Of a stretch of 34,730 nucleotides of DNA, positions 1 through 7,400 are shown piece by piece. The DNA is from Chitinophagaceae bacterium (GTDB lineage: Bacteria; Bacteroidota; Bacteroidia; Chitinophagales; Chitinophagaceae), in contig JAEUVM010000264.1 in assembly GCA_016787125.1 (NCBI GenBank), forward strand, positions 1-34,730, in the 5' to 3' direction. The notes below the pieces were generated by a model. It searched no databases and was not told where the DNA came from. It worked only from the letters and a program-made list of their open reading frames with translations. A program made the translations under genes and the position numbers. Every line of letters begins with the position of its first letter. Positions within the stretch are counted from its first letter, which is position 1.

Positions 1-5
1 CATTG

Positions 6-509
6 ATGGAACATTCTACTGAACTAAGCAAAATATTATCCTTCCTGGAAGAAACAGGCATACCATTTCAATTCAGGAGTATTCCGCCTGAAGATTGTTT
101 TCTGCCCGGTTTATTGATTGAAAACGGTGCTATAATTATTGATGAAAAAAACCTGAAATATCCCGGCGATATTCTGCATGAAGCTGCACACCTGGCCGTG
201 ATTCCGGCAGCCGAAAGAGCCCGGCTCAACGGCAAAGAGATCGGGAGCAGGCCACAAAATGCTGCAGAAGAGATGATGGCCATTGCATGGTCATACGCCG
301 CTTGTGTGTACCTGTCAATTGATCCTTATTTTGTTTTTCACAACGAAGGCTACCAGGGAGGCGGCCACCAGTTAGCCGATAATTTCAAAGAGGGCCGTTA
401 TTTTGGTACTCCTATGCTGCAATGGGTCGGGCTTACTGCCGAAAAAGCAAGAGCAAATGAATTAGGTATAAACCCTTATCCGTCAATGATCCGTTGGCTG
501 CGTGATTAA
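6..509 (+). CDS. Conserved hypothetical protein with HExxH motif
   Basis: I do not recognise a named family. The protein is about 167 residues, soluble, with no signal peptide or membrane segment. A clear H-E-A-A-H motif lies at residues 58-62, the zinc-binding signature of many metallopeptidases. A second histidine-containing GGGHQL stretch about 60 residues later could supply a third ligand. The ATG at 6 is preferred over the in-frame TTG at 3. The true start could lie before the window edge, since nothing upstream is visible. It is followed by about 100 bp before the tail-collar pair, so it may be transcribed separately. Metallopeptidase activity is inference from the motif only. Confidence 0.7.
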   Translation: MEHSTELSKILSFLEETGIPFQFRSIPPEDCFLPGLLIENGAIIIDEKNLKYPGDILHEAAHLAVIPAAERARLNGKEIGSRPQNAAEEMMAIAWSYAACVYLSIDPYFVFHNEGYQGGGHQLADNFKEGRYFGTPMLQWVGLTAEKARANELGINPYPSMIRWLRD

Positions 510-608
510 ATCCTTAAGCAGGGAATGTTTCAAAAAATCTTGCTTGTATATTTAATTATATTATCTTCAAGACCTTAACCAACGTCTTCAACCTTTAAAC
601 ACTTTTTT

Positions 609-1151
609 ATGGAAGGAACCATCGCAGAAATCAGGATGTTTGCAGGTAATTTTGCGCCCCGCAACTGGGCCTTTTGCGCTAGTCAAATCATCTCGATTGC
701 ACAAAACACTGCTCTTTTTTCCCTACTTGGAACCACTTATGGAGGAAACGGGCAAACAACATTCGCTCTACCCGATTTTCGTGGCCGGGTGGCAGTTGGA
801 ACGGGCACCGGACCGGGGCTTTCCAATATCCAGCTCGGACAGCTCGCAGGAACGCCTACCGTTACATTGTTAACCACTAATATGCCGGCGCACAACCATG
901 CTGTTACAGGTACGGTAACCATGGTGGCCAATTCCGGAACAGACGGTCAAACAGATGATCCTACAAACCGCAGATTAGCCGGAGCTAATATTTATACCAA
1001 CGTTACCAGTGAACCCGCCACCATGGCACCGCTGCAAACCAACCTTTCCACAGGAATAAGCGGTGGCAGCCAGCCATTCAGCATCATGCCCCCCTATCTT
1101 GGTATGAATTATATCATTTGTATGTTCGGTATTTTCCCTTCAAGGAATTAA
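609..1151 (+). CDS. Phage tail collar domain protein (microcystin-dependent-protein type), copy 1
   Basis: The 180-residue protein has the Collar-domain layout of the MdpB/microcystin-dependent protein family. It starts with the typical MEGTIAEIRMFAGNFAPR block, then a YGGNGQTTF-PDFRGR core at about residues 43-60, a GPGL segment, an HNH triad near residue 97, and ends in FPSRN. These proteins resemble the trimeric distal part of phage tail fibres but are widespread in Bacteroidota outside prophages, with unknown function. It is followed 43 bp downstream by a same-length paralogue, about 72% identical by hand count with no gaps. Copy 1 has lost the usual CNGQLLPI motif (it reads CASQIISI), so it may be the diverged partner. 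No tail, capsid, terminase or integrase gene is nearby, so a prophage is unlikely. Confidence 0.88.
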   Translation: MEGTIAEIRMFAGNFAPRNWAFCASQIISIAQNTALFSLLGTTYGGNGQTTFALPDFRGRVAVGTGTGPGLSNIQLGQLAGTPTVTLLTTNMPAHNHAVTGTVTMVANSGTDGQTDDPTNRRLAGANIYTNVTSEPATMAPLQTNLSTGISGGSQPFSIMPPYLGMNYIICMFGIFPSRN

Positions 1152-1194
1152 TGCCTTCCTGAATAAATATTTAATCATCTAAAACTATTTAAAC

Positions 1195-1737
1195 ATGGAA
1201 GGAACCTTAGCAGAAATAAGAATGTTTGCCGGCAACTTTGCCCCCCGAGGCTGGCAGTTTTGCAATGGACAACTTTTGCCAATTGCTCAATGGACAGCGG
1301 TCTTTGCCCTTGTAGGGACCATTTACGGAGGGAACGGACAAACAACATTTGGCATACCCGATTTCAGGGGCCGCATTGCACTTGGCACAGGAAGCGGGCC
1401 CGGATTACCGAACGTCGATTTGGGTGAAATGGCCGGAGTGGAAAACACCACACTGATCATCACTAATCTGCCTCTTCATAACCACCCTGTTACAGGAACT
1501 GTATCAATGGTGGCGAATTCAGGAACAGACGGACAAACAGATGACCCGAACGGCCGCCGTTTATGCGGTGATAATATCTACACCAATGTTACCAGTGAAC
1601 CTGCCAACATGGCACCTTTGCAAACCAACCTGACTACAGCGCAGGCCGGCAGCAACCAGCCATTCAGTAACAGAAGCCCTTATATTGGTATGAATTATAT
1701 TTTTTGCGTGGAAGGAATTTTCCCGTCAAGAAACTGA
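1195..1737 (+). CDS. Phage tail collar domain protein (microcystin-dependent-protein type), copy 2
   Basis: This is the tandem paralogue of the preceding gene, also 180 residues and alignable without gaps. It keeps the canonical Collar motif PRGWQFCNGQLLPIAQ near residues 17-32, the YGGNGQTTFGIPDFRGR core, the HNH residues and the FPSRN terminus. Differences from copy 1 cluster in the N-terminal third and around residues 82-92. The block from MVANSGTDGQTDDP to the NIYTNVTSEPA region is nearly invariant, suggesting a shared structural or binding core. It lies 43 bp after copy 1 and 99 bp before the binding-protein gene, with a stable hairpin between. Family function is unknown; a surface adhesin or fibre-like oligomer is a reasonable guess but not shown. 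Confidence 0.9.
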   Translation: MEGTLAEIRMFAGNFAPRGWQFCNGQLLPIAQWTAVFALVGTIYGGNGQTTFGIPDFRGRIALGTGSGPGLPNVDLGEMAGVENTTLIITNLPLHNHPVTGTVSMVANSGTDGQTDDPNGRRLCGDNIYTNVTSEPANMAPLQTNLTTAQAGSNQPFSNRSPYIGMNYIFCVEGIFPSRN

Positions 1738-1761
1738 TCAGTTCAAATTGTATTTTTTAGA

Positions 1762-1798
1762 ATAATCCCTCTTGTCTCTTATGAGAAAGAGGGATTAT
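1762..1798 (+). terminator. Strong intergenic hairpin, weak terminator or attenuator
   Basis: A 12-bp perfect stem (1762-1773 with 1787-1798) is capped by a further four-pair stem (TCTC 1775-1778 with GAGA 1783-1786). It sits between the second collar gene and the binding-protein gene. Only a poor T-tract follows, so partial termination or mRNA-end stabilisation of the collar genes is more likely than full termination. Confidence 0.5.
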
Positions 1799-1836
1799 CT
1801 TTATCCCCTGTTTAACAACCACTACTAACTTTTCTC

Positions 1837-2994
1837 ATGCTGCGAACCGGTATATTACTGCCCAGGTCTTCTTTGTTTCCTGCTTTTGGTCTTGATATCC
1901 TGAATGGTATTAAATCTTCTTTGAAGTATGCCGGTATCACAGAAGAGGTGAAGCTGCTTACAGACAATATTGGCTTTGGAACAGAAGAGGCAGAAATTTA
2001 CACAAAAGCAGAAAGGCTGCTTTTGCAGGAAGACGCCGATGTGGTGATTGTAGTGGCCGACCTGTCTGTTGGTGAGTTGCTGGAACCGCTTTTCACCACC
2101 AGCAACAAACTGCTGATACTTGTAAATATGGGTGCCGGTATTCCTGATACCTGGAAAGCAGCTCCCACCACTATCATTCATTCGCTGAACCTGAGTTTCT
2201 GTGCCAGGCTTACTGCCAAACTGGCGGCAACAGAGAATGAAAACAAGAAGGGAATGTATGTGCTCTCTTATTATGATGCGGGTTACCGGCAAACCTTTTC
2301 TATGATGAACAGCCACCAGCAAAATGGCGGTGAGCCGATGTTTACCCATATCACTCACCTGAAGGCGGAACAGTTTACACTTTCACCGGCTGAGCAATTC
2401 GTGGAGGAACATGATGATGTGAGAACCTGGCTCTGTCTTTTTACCGGAGAAATGGCCGATCAGTTTTGCGAAGCAGTGTTTCCTTTGCAGGAAAAATGGG
2501 GACTGAATTTATATGCATCTGTTATGCTGCTGGAAAAATGTCTTGAAAGAAATGATCAAAAGTTGTCTGTACCCGATATCAAAGGCTATACCTGCTGGTT
2601 ATCCTCGCTTGATAATGCCGCTAATACAAATTATAAAACGGCATTCAAAAAAGCTGCAGGTAAAGACGGCACCTTGTTCGGAGTGCTTGGATGGGAAGCA
2701 GGTTTGCTGATACAAGAAATCAGCAGCCGGTATAAGCAGGATGATGCTACCGCTGCCGGTACAGTGGCTGCTATAAGTGAAATGACTTTTGATAGCCCCC
2801 GTGGCTGGATGAAACTTGACCCGGCCACCTATCATACCTATGGACCGGCCTGGCTGTTATGCCTTTCCCAAAACGGCGCAGATAAAAAGATAAGCAATAA
2901 GACAGATACAACTGAAGAGTGGACCTTTTTTACCGCTGAGCAATTTCCGCCCGACTCCAACTCCGGATGGAGAAACACATTCCTCTGTATATAA
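1837..2994 (+). CDS. ABC-type amino-acid/amide substrate-binding-like protein, apparently cytoplasmic
   Basis: The 385-residue protein resembles the type-1 periplasmic binding protein fold (Peripla_BP_6, leucine/amide-binding LivJ/AmiC group). It opens with a GILLPRSSLFPAFGLDILNG segment, then alternates beta/alpha blocks, including DADVVIVVADLSVGELLEPL in lobe 1 and LFGVLGWEAGLLIQEI in lobe 2, the usual arrangement for these proteins. The N-terminus begins directly with the first beta strand; no signal peptide or lipobox is present. A cytoplasmic sensor role like AmiC is therefore more plausible than transport, and no permease or ATPase is adjacent. The next gene, a formyltransferase, starts 6 bp after its stop, so the two are almost certainly co-transcribed. 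The ligand is unknown. Confidence 0.7.
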   Translation: MLRTGILLPRSSLFPAFGLDILNGIKSSLKYAGITEEVKLLTDNIGFGTEEAEIYTKAERLLLQEDADVVIVVADLSVGELLEPLFTTSNKLLILVNMGAGIPDTWKAAPTTIIHSLNLSFCARLTAKLAATENENKKGMYVLSYYDAGYRQTFSMMNSHQQNGGEPMFTHITHLKAEQFTLSPAEQFVEEHDDVRTWLCLFTGEMADQFCEAVFPLQEKWGLNLYASVMLLEKCLERNDQKLSVPDIKGYTCWLSSLDNAANTNYKTAFKKAAGKDGTLFGVLGWEAGLLIQEISSRYKQDDATAAGTVAAISEMTFDSPRGWMKLDPATYHTYGPAWLLCLSQNGADKKISNKTDTTEEWTFFTAEQFPPDSNSGWRNTFLCI

Positions 2995-3000
2995 ACTATT

Positions 3001-3939
3001 ATGCCGACAGAAGTAAAAGCGCTTATTCTTTGCAACAACCCGATTGCCATTCCGGCCATCAGGGAGTTTTTGTTTTATGGTAAGGTGGGTGCTATTGCCG
3101 TTACCCGACGCAATAAGGAAATGCAGCAGATAACGCAAAGTATGACCGGGGGTACAGATGTGCCTGTTGTGATTGTAACCCGCAACGACTATAAGGATAA
3201 ACTCCTATCTGTAATTAAGGATAAAGGCATAAATACCGGGTTAATGATGACCTTTCCTTTTGTACTTCCGGAAGAGATATGGAGATTGCCGGAGAAAGGA
3301 TTTATAAACTTCCACTATGGCCTGCTTCCGCAGTGCCGCGGTCCGCACCCTATACTATGGCACTTGCTGAACAATGATAAAGAAGCAGGTGTTACACTGC
3401 ACAAAGTAGATGGCGGAATTGATACAGGAGAAATAATCATGCAGGAAAAAACAGAGATCAGCAAGGACGACACCTATGGTTCTTTGCAATCAAAATTGGG
3501 CTACCTGGCGGCAAAACCTGCAGCTAACCTTTTGAAAATTTTGTCTTTCGGCAGTATCATTCCGTCGCGGCCGCAAGAGGAGAGTAAAGCGGCTTATTAT
3601 GAAATGCCAGGAGCAAAGGATCTGACTATTGACTGGCAAACAATGGAGGCAGACCGGATCATCCGTTTGGTAAATGCCTGTAACCCATGGAATAAAGGAG
3701 CAGGGACGTTTATAAAAGACTGGTTTATTGGAATAACTGAAGCAGAAGTGGCAGGCAATATAACTGCTGGTGATGAAAAGGCAGGTACCATTCTTGCTTG
3801 TGATAAAGAAAAGGGGTTGCTCGTTAAAACATGTGATGAAAAGAAACTAAAGATCAACATCGTTTACCTCCAGGAAGGGTTTTATTCAGGCTACAGGCTT
3901 TCTGCTTTTTCAATTGCACCGGGTATGGCATTTATTTGA
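3001..3939 (+). CDS. Formyltransferase family protein (Fmt/ArnA/PurN-like)
   Basis: The 312-residue protein has the formyl_transf_N fold. The catalytic triad of 10-formyltetrahydrofolate-dependent transferases is visible as N103 and H105 in the NFHYGLLPQCRGPHPI block and D141 in GGIDTGEI. This matches Asn-His-Asp of PurN, Fmt and ArnA. The C-terminal third (from about residue 200) is divergent but could be the usual Fmt-type C-terminal domain. It is probably not the housekeeping Fmt, because the HYGLLPQCRGPHP block differs from the tRNA-acting HASLLPRWRG form and the context is accessory. An amino-sugar or amine substrate, as in ArnA or sugar N-formyltransferases, is possible. It lies 6 bp downstream of the binding-protein-like gene and is likely the last gene of that transcript. 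Confidence 0.85.
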   Translation: MPTEVKALILCNNPIAIPAIREFLFYGKVGAIAVTRRNKEMQQITQSMTGGTDVPVVIVTRNDYKDKLLSVIKDKGINTGLMMTFPFVLPEEIWRLPEKGFINFHYGLLPQCRGPHPILWHLLNNDKEAGVTLHKVDGGIDTGEIIMQEKTEISKDDTYGSLQSKLGYLAAKPAANLLKILSFGSIIPSRPQEESKAAYYEMPGAKDLTIDWQTMEADRIIRLVNACNPWNKGAGTFIKDWFIGITEAEVAGNITAGDEKAGTILACDKEKGLLVKTCDEKKLKINIVYLQEGFYSGYRLSAFSIAPGMAFI

Positions 3940-4042
3940 CTATGGTCCTTTTTGAAAATAGTTTTTATATAAAACATAAGTAATTTTATCAGTTGAAGGG
4001 CGTATTGAAACAATTAATCACTAAACTCATCCTTAATTAACC

Positions 4043-5350
4043 ATGAAGAAGCTCAATCTTATCCTGATGTCCTGTATGTTCCTGCTTTTTGCCCGAAACA
4101 ATGCACAAGCCCAGCTCAACGCAGGAGATATTGTATTTACCGGTTATAACTCGTCGGCCACCAATGTGGATTCCTTTTCCTTTGTGTTGCTGGTAAATAT
4201 TCCTGCCGGTACACAGATCAGCTTTACAGATAATGCCTGGCTTTCCACCGGTGCTTTCAGAGCAGGAGAGCAGCACCTCACATGGACGGCAGGCCAGGCA
4301 TTTGTTGCCGGAAGGGAGATTACTATTTTCGGCACCACATCGCCAACTCCTTTAACGCCCAACTCACTTGTTGCCTTCACCAGCAATAGTGCAGGTACCT
4401 GCTCTGGCACGATGGTAAGTTTAAATACTTCAGGTGACCAGATCATTGCTTACCAGGGAACAGTAGCCTCACCCACGATTATAGCAGGCATACACATGAA
4501 TGTTTATGCTGTAACAGGTGTGGGTGATTGTGGAAACACTACCGCCGCTGCCTGGGATCCTGTCTGTGTTGATGGAGCAGGCGGTACAGTGGGTAATGGC
4601 AACTGGTCGTCAAAACCAGCGGCACTAACCACAGGTACCAATGCCGTTTGGATAGGTTCACAGGACGTAACAGCCAGCGAAGAAGATTGGGCCGTGTTTA
4701 ATTGCACCGGACCTCTCGCCACACCTGCACAGGTACGGGCAGCTGTAAATAATAACGCCAACTGGTTTTCTGGTGATGGTGCCACCACCCGGAGAACAAG
4801 TCCGTCACGCTGCACTTTTCTTGGCCTTTTGCCGCTGCCTATTAAGCTGAATGGGTTTTCTGCCCAATTGAATTCTGATAAAACAGTTACTGTAAAGTGG
4901 AAAGTAGATGAACAGCAGGATGTCGTAAGTTATATTGTGGAGAGAAGTACTGATGGCGTAAGTTTCAGTCAGACAGGGGTGGTATTCCCGGCAGTTAATA
5001 CTGATACCTACTCGTTCATAGATGCGAATCCGGTAGCCGGGAAGAACTATTATCGCCTTTTCATTAAGGAAGCCTCCGGAAAGATCACCTACAGCCGGAC
5101 AGTAATAGTAAGCCTGAAGGCTGGAATCGTAATTTCCCTATACCCCAACCCTGTAAAAGACAAACTGACCATTCAGCAGTTTGGAACATTACAAAGCCGG
5201 ACAGCCTTACTCACTGACGGGCAGGGTAAAACGATTTTAACGATCAGGTTAACCAGTCTGGTACAAACGGTTAGCATGGAACGCTTTGGTAAAGGCATCT
5301 ATATGTTGAAACTTGATGACGGATCCTCCTATAAGATTGTTAAGGAGTAA
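4043..5350 (+). CDS. Secreted protein with LTD-like domain and T9SS C-terminal sorting domain
   Basis: This 435-residue exported protein has a Sec signal peptide at about residues 1-23, with mature QLNAGDIVFTGYNSS. The N-terminal ~200 residues form a beta-rich region of the type starting AGDIVFTGYN and containing FTDNAWLSTGAFRAGE, seen in many Bacteroidota surface proteins and resembling lamin-tail-like sandwiches. A short fibronectin-III-like segment follows, about residues 267-355 (TVTVKWKV to YYRLFIKE). The final ~70 residues are a type A T9SS sorting domain, recognisable by SLYPNPVKDKLTI and GKGIYMLKL-KIVKE. It should be exported by Sec, moved over the outer membrane by the type IX system, and released or anchored. 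A clear terminator follows. No enzymatic motif was seen. Confidence 0.85.
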   Translation: MKKLNLILMSCMFLLFARNNAQAQLNAGDIVFTGYNSSATNVDSFSFVLLVNIPAGTQISFTDNAWLSTGAFRAGEQHLTWTAGQAFVAGREITIFGTTSPTPLTPNSLVAFTSNSAGTCSGTMVSLNTSGDQIIAYQGTVASPTIIAGIHMNVYAVTGVGDCGNTTAAAWDPVCVDGAGGTVGNGNWSSKPAALTTGTNAVWIGSQDVTASEEDWAVFNCTGPLATPAQVRAAVNNNANWFSGDGATTRRTSPSRCTFLGLLPLPIKLNGFSAQLNSDKTVTVKWKVDEQQDVVSYIVERSTDGVSFSQTGVVFPAVNTDTYSFIDANPVAGKNYYRLFIKEASGKITYSRTVIVSLKAGIVISLYPNPVKDKLTIQQFGTLQSRTALLTDGQGKTILTIRLTSLVQTVSMERFGKGIYMLKLDDGSSYKIVKE

Positions 5351-5371
5351 ATAAAGAAACTGATTATCTTT

Positions 5372-5407
5372 AAGTTGCCGGAACACACCTTCGGCAACTT
5401 TTTTTTT
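5372..5407 (+). terminator. Rho-independent terminator after the T9SS-secreted gene
   Basis: A 9-bp perfect stem (5372-5380 with 5392-5400), an 11-nt loop, then a run of about nine T residues. It lies 21 bp after the stop codon on the + strand, so the downstream Tat/PKHD gene pair needs its own promoter. Confidence 0.9.
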
Positions 5408-5433
5408 CTGAACCTAAAACCAAAACACTCTCT

Positions 5434-6066
5434 ATGCAGCGGAGAAATTTTATCAGCAACCTGGCGGTAATATTACCTGCCGGGGCAGTTGCCCCTAACC
5501 TCCTTTTTGAAAACAGACGGCAGTACAAAAATCTCTCGAAAACGGACGTGGTGATACTGGGAGCAGGTCAGGCAGCGCTTTTCATTGCCAATACATTAAA
5601 AAAACAAAAACTGTCCGTCATCATTGCCGAACCAACCGGTGGTATCAGCCAGGCAGCTGCTCACAATCATGCAGACAAGCCAGGCATCATCCGACAGACA
5701 AGCAAACACACAAAAGCAGAGGTGAATTCCATCACAGAAAGACATTATGGAGATATAGCCGGGGAAGTTAAAACAGGATTTATTCCTTCAGAGATCAAAA
5801 GAACGGCAGAGGGATTTATTGTTACTGATGGTGAACAATCATTCCAGGCAGAGAAGCTGGTGGTTGCCCTGCCCGTTTCAATGGATACAGAGAATAGTAT
5901 GATGCAGATTTCCACCAGCGATAAACATTCGATCTCAGTTTCCTGCAAGAAGAAAGGTGATCCGGGGCCGTTGCAGCTTCGCACCACTGCCGCCGGTAGA
6001 ATTGACGAGGAGATGCTAACCCGATTTGCTGCCGGTAACAAACCGGCTATACTGGCTATTGTGTAA
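5434..6066 (+). CDS. Truncated Tat-exported FAD-binding (amine-oxidase-like) protein
   Basis: The 210-residue protein starts with MQRRNFISNLA, a twin-arginine-like motif followed by a hydrophobic stretch, so Tat export or membrane anchoring is likely. At about residues 37-60 a dinucleotide-binding strand-turn-helix is clear (DVVILGAGQAALFIANTL then LSVIIAEPTGG). The motif EKLVVALPVSM near residue 145 resembles the FAD-contacting strand of flavin amine oxidases. The family is normally 400-500 residues; this one lacks most of the substrate domain and the C-terminal FAD loop, yet its frame is intact and it is tightly spaced (10 bp) to the next gene. It may be a reduced functional protein or a decaying gene. 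The C-terminus NKPAILAIV shows no GDA-type FAD motif. Confidence 0.65.
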   Translation: MQRRNFISNLAVILPAGAVAPNLLFENRRQYKNLSKTDVVILGAGQAALFIANTLKKQKLSVIIAEPTGGISQAAAHNHADKPGIIRQTSKHTKAEVNSITERHYGDIAGEVKTGFIPSEIKRTAEGFIVTDGEQSFQAEKLVVALPVSMDTENSMMQISTSDKHSISVSCKKKGDPGPLQLRTTAAGRIDEEMLTRFAAGNKPAILAIV

Positions 6067-6076
6067 CAACCTTTGA

Positions 6077-6754
6077 ATGAGTAAGTACTTTATACAAATT
6101 CCCGGACTGCTGAAGCCGGAAGAAATACAGGAAGTGGAAGGTTTGATGACTTCCGTACAGTTTGTGGATGGGAAAGCCACTGCCGGCATGGCTGCCCGGG
6201 AAGTAAAGAACAATATGCAGGCAGAAGGGAATGATAAAGCGCTGTTCAAAATACAGGAACTGGTGGATAAGGCGCTGGCAAGCAGTCCGCTTTTTAATAT
6301 CGCTGCTCTTCCCAAAACAGTGTATCCTCCGTTGCTGAGTAAATACACGGCCGGTAACTTTTATGGCTGGCATGTGGATAGCCCAGTCATGGGAGATCCA
6401 CCCATGCGTACAGACCTGGCAATGACAATTTTCCTCAGTGATCCTTCAACGTATGAGGGTGGTGAGCTGATCCTGCAAACCGCCTCAGGCAATGTGGTTT
6501 TCAAGCCTAATAAGGGAGATGCCGTTTTATATCCGTGCCAGTACCTGCATTGTGTGAATGAGGTAAGAAGTGGTGCCCGCCTGGCAGTGGTTACCTGGGT
6601 GCAAAGCAATGTGGCTTCACCGGAAAAAAGGCAGATTCTATTTGACCTGAACCAGGTACATGCAGTGCTTCATCAAAAGGACATGCATTCACCCGAGGCC
6701 AACCTCCTGCTGCAAACACACAGCAACCTGTTTCGTATGTGGGCCGATGTGTAG
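6077..6754 (+). CDS. PKHD-type Fe(II)/2-oxoglutarate-dependent hydroxylase
   Basis: The 225-residue protein matches the full length of the YbiX/PiuC PKHD-type hydroxylase family. The double-stranded beta-helix iron ligands are visible as H99 and D101 (YGWHVD) and H158 (YLHCVNEV), with R168 (GARLAVVTW) as the 2-oxoglutarate-binding arginine. The YEGGEL motif near residues 126-131 is typical of prolyl-4-hydroxylase-like enzymes. Members act in the cytoplasm and are often linked to iron uptake, but the substrate is unknown. It starts 10 bp after the truncated flavoprotein gene, so the two form an operon starting after the 5372 terminator. The downstream side is closed by a strong bidirectional terminator. 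Confidence 0.93.
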   Translation: MSKYFIQIPGLLKPEEIQEVEGLMTSVQFVDGKATAGMAAREVKNNMQAEGNDKALFKIQELVDKALASSPLFNIAALPKTVYPPLLSKYTAGNFYGWHVDSPVMGDPPMRTDLAMTIFLSDPSTYEGGELILQTASGNVVFKPNKGDAVLYPCQYLHCVNEVRSGARLAVVTWVQSNVASPEKRQILFDLNQVHAVLHQKDMHSPEANLLLQTHSNLFRMWADV

Positions 6755-6774
6755 ATACATAATGAAGTTGGAAT

Positions 6775-6815
6775 AAAACAGCAACAGCCTCGTAATCGAG
6801 GCTGTTGCTGTTTTT
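6775..6815. terminator. Bidirectional Rho-independent terminator
   Basis: A perfect 18-bp inverted repeat (6775-6792 with 6797-6814) with a four-base TAAT loop. An A-rich left edge and a T-run on the right make it work in both directions. It separates the PKHD hydroxylase gene (+) from the convergent YceI gene (-). Confidence 0.93.
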
Positions 6816-6830
6816 GGGAATATGTATTAA

Positions 6831-7373
6831 TTAAAAAGAAGCGGAAACAGTAACCTTTGGTTCTTTTGCCACTTTGCCTGCATCAATAGGAGCACCTGAA
6901 ATAGAATAATCAGCCAGCACAATACTGAAAGAAGATACTGCAGATACTTTACCGCCGGCTACAGTAATAGTAGCGTTGGTGGTAACTGGCTTCTTAATAC
7001 CTTTTACTTCCAGGTTGCCGGTAACAGTCACCTTGTACACTCCGTCTTTGTTGAATTTTACCTTAGACAGCTTATTAATTTTGCCGCTGAAAGTAAATTT
7101 GGGAAACTGTGCAGAGTTAAGCCAGTTTGCACCATTAAAGTGTTCCTGTATTTTGGGATTAGAGAAAGCGAAATTGGCAACCACAGCTTCAAATTTCACA
7201 TCACCGGTGGTTTTGTTCAGGGAAGCGATCACGGTCTTGTTCTCGGCTTTTGGTAATGCATCGATCGGGGTTGTGGCGTCGAATGCTACTGTAGCCGAAG
7301 TGGTGGTAAGGGGTTGAGCGAAGGCGATGCCTGTCAGTGCGATCAGAGCCAGCGAGAGGATTGTTTTTTTCAT
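6831..7373 (-). CDS. YceI family protein, periplasmic
   Basis: The 180-residue exported protein has a Sec signal peptide of about 19 residues (MKKTILSLALIALTGIAFA). The remainder fits the YceI lipocalin-like beta barrel that binds polyisoprenoid-type lipids. Visible family marks are a VASLNKTTGDVKFEAVVANFAF-like opening split across strands, HFNGANWLNSAQFPKFTFSG, and the VTGNLEVKGIKKPVTTNATI turn. It lies 27 bp after an OB-fold membrane protein gene on the same strand and should share its promoter and operator. A role in envelope stress or lipid (quinone, polyisoprenoid) handling is inferred from the family. The last ordered strand ends VTVSASF, as usual. Confidence 0.92.
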   Translation of the reverse strand: MKKTILSLALIALTGIAFAQPLTTTSATVAFDATTPIDALPKAENKTVIASLNKTTGDVKFEAVVANFAFSNPKIQEHFNGANWLNSAQFPKFTFSGKINKLSKVKFNKDGVYKVTVTGNLEVKGIKKPVTTNATITVAGGKVSAVSSFSIVLADYSISGAPIDAGKVAKEPKVTVSASF

Positions 7374-7400
7374 CGTGTAGTTTTTTGTTTAAGTAAATTT

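Noticed and set aside
68..283. Antisense frame within the HExxH gene
   Set aside because: It is a shadow of the + strand gene, with no start context or family features.
609..1737. Prophage remnant
   Set aside because: Only Collar-domain genes are present; no capsid, terminase, integrase or attachment-site repeat was seen.
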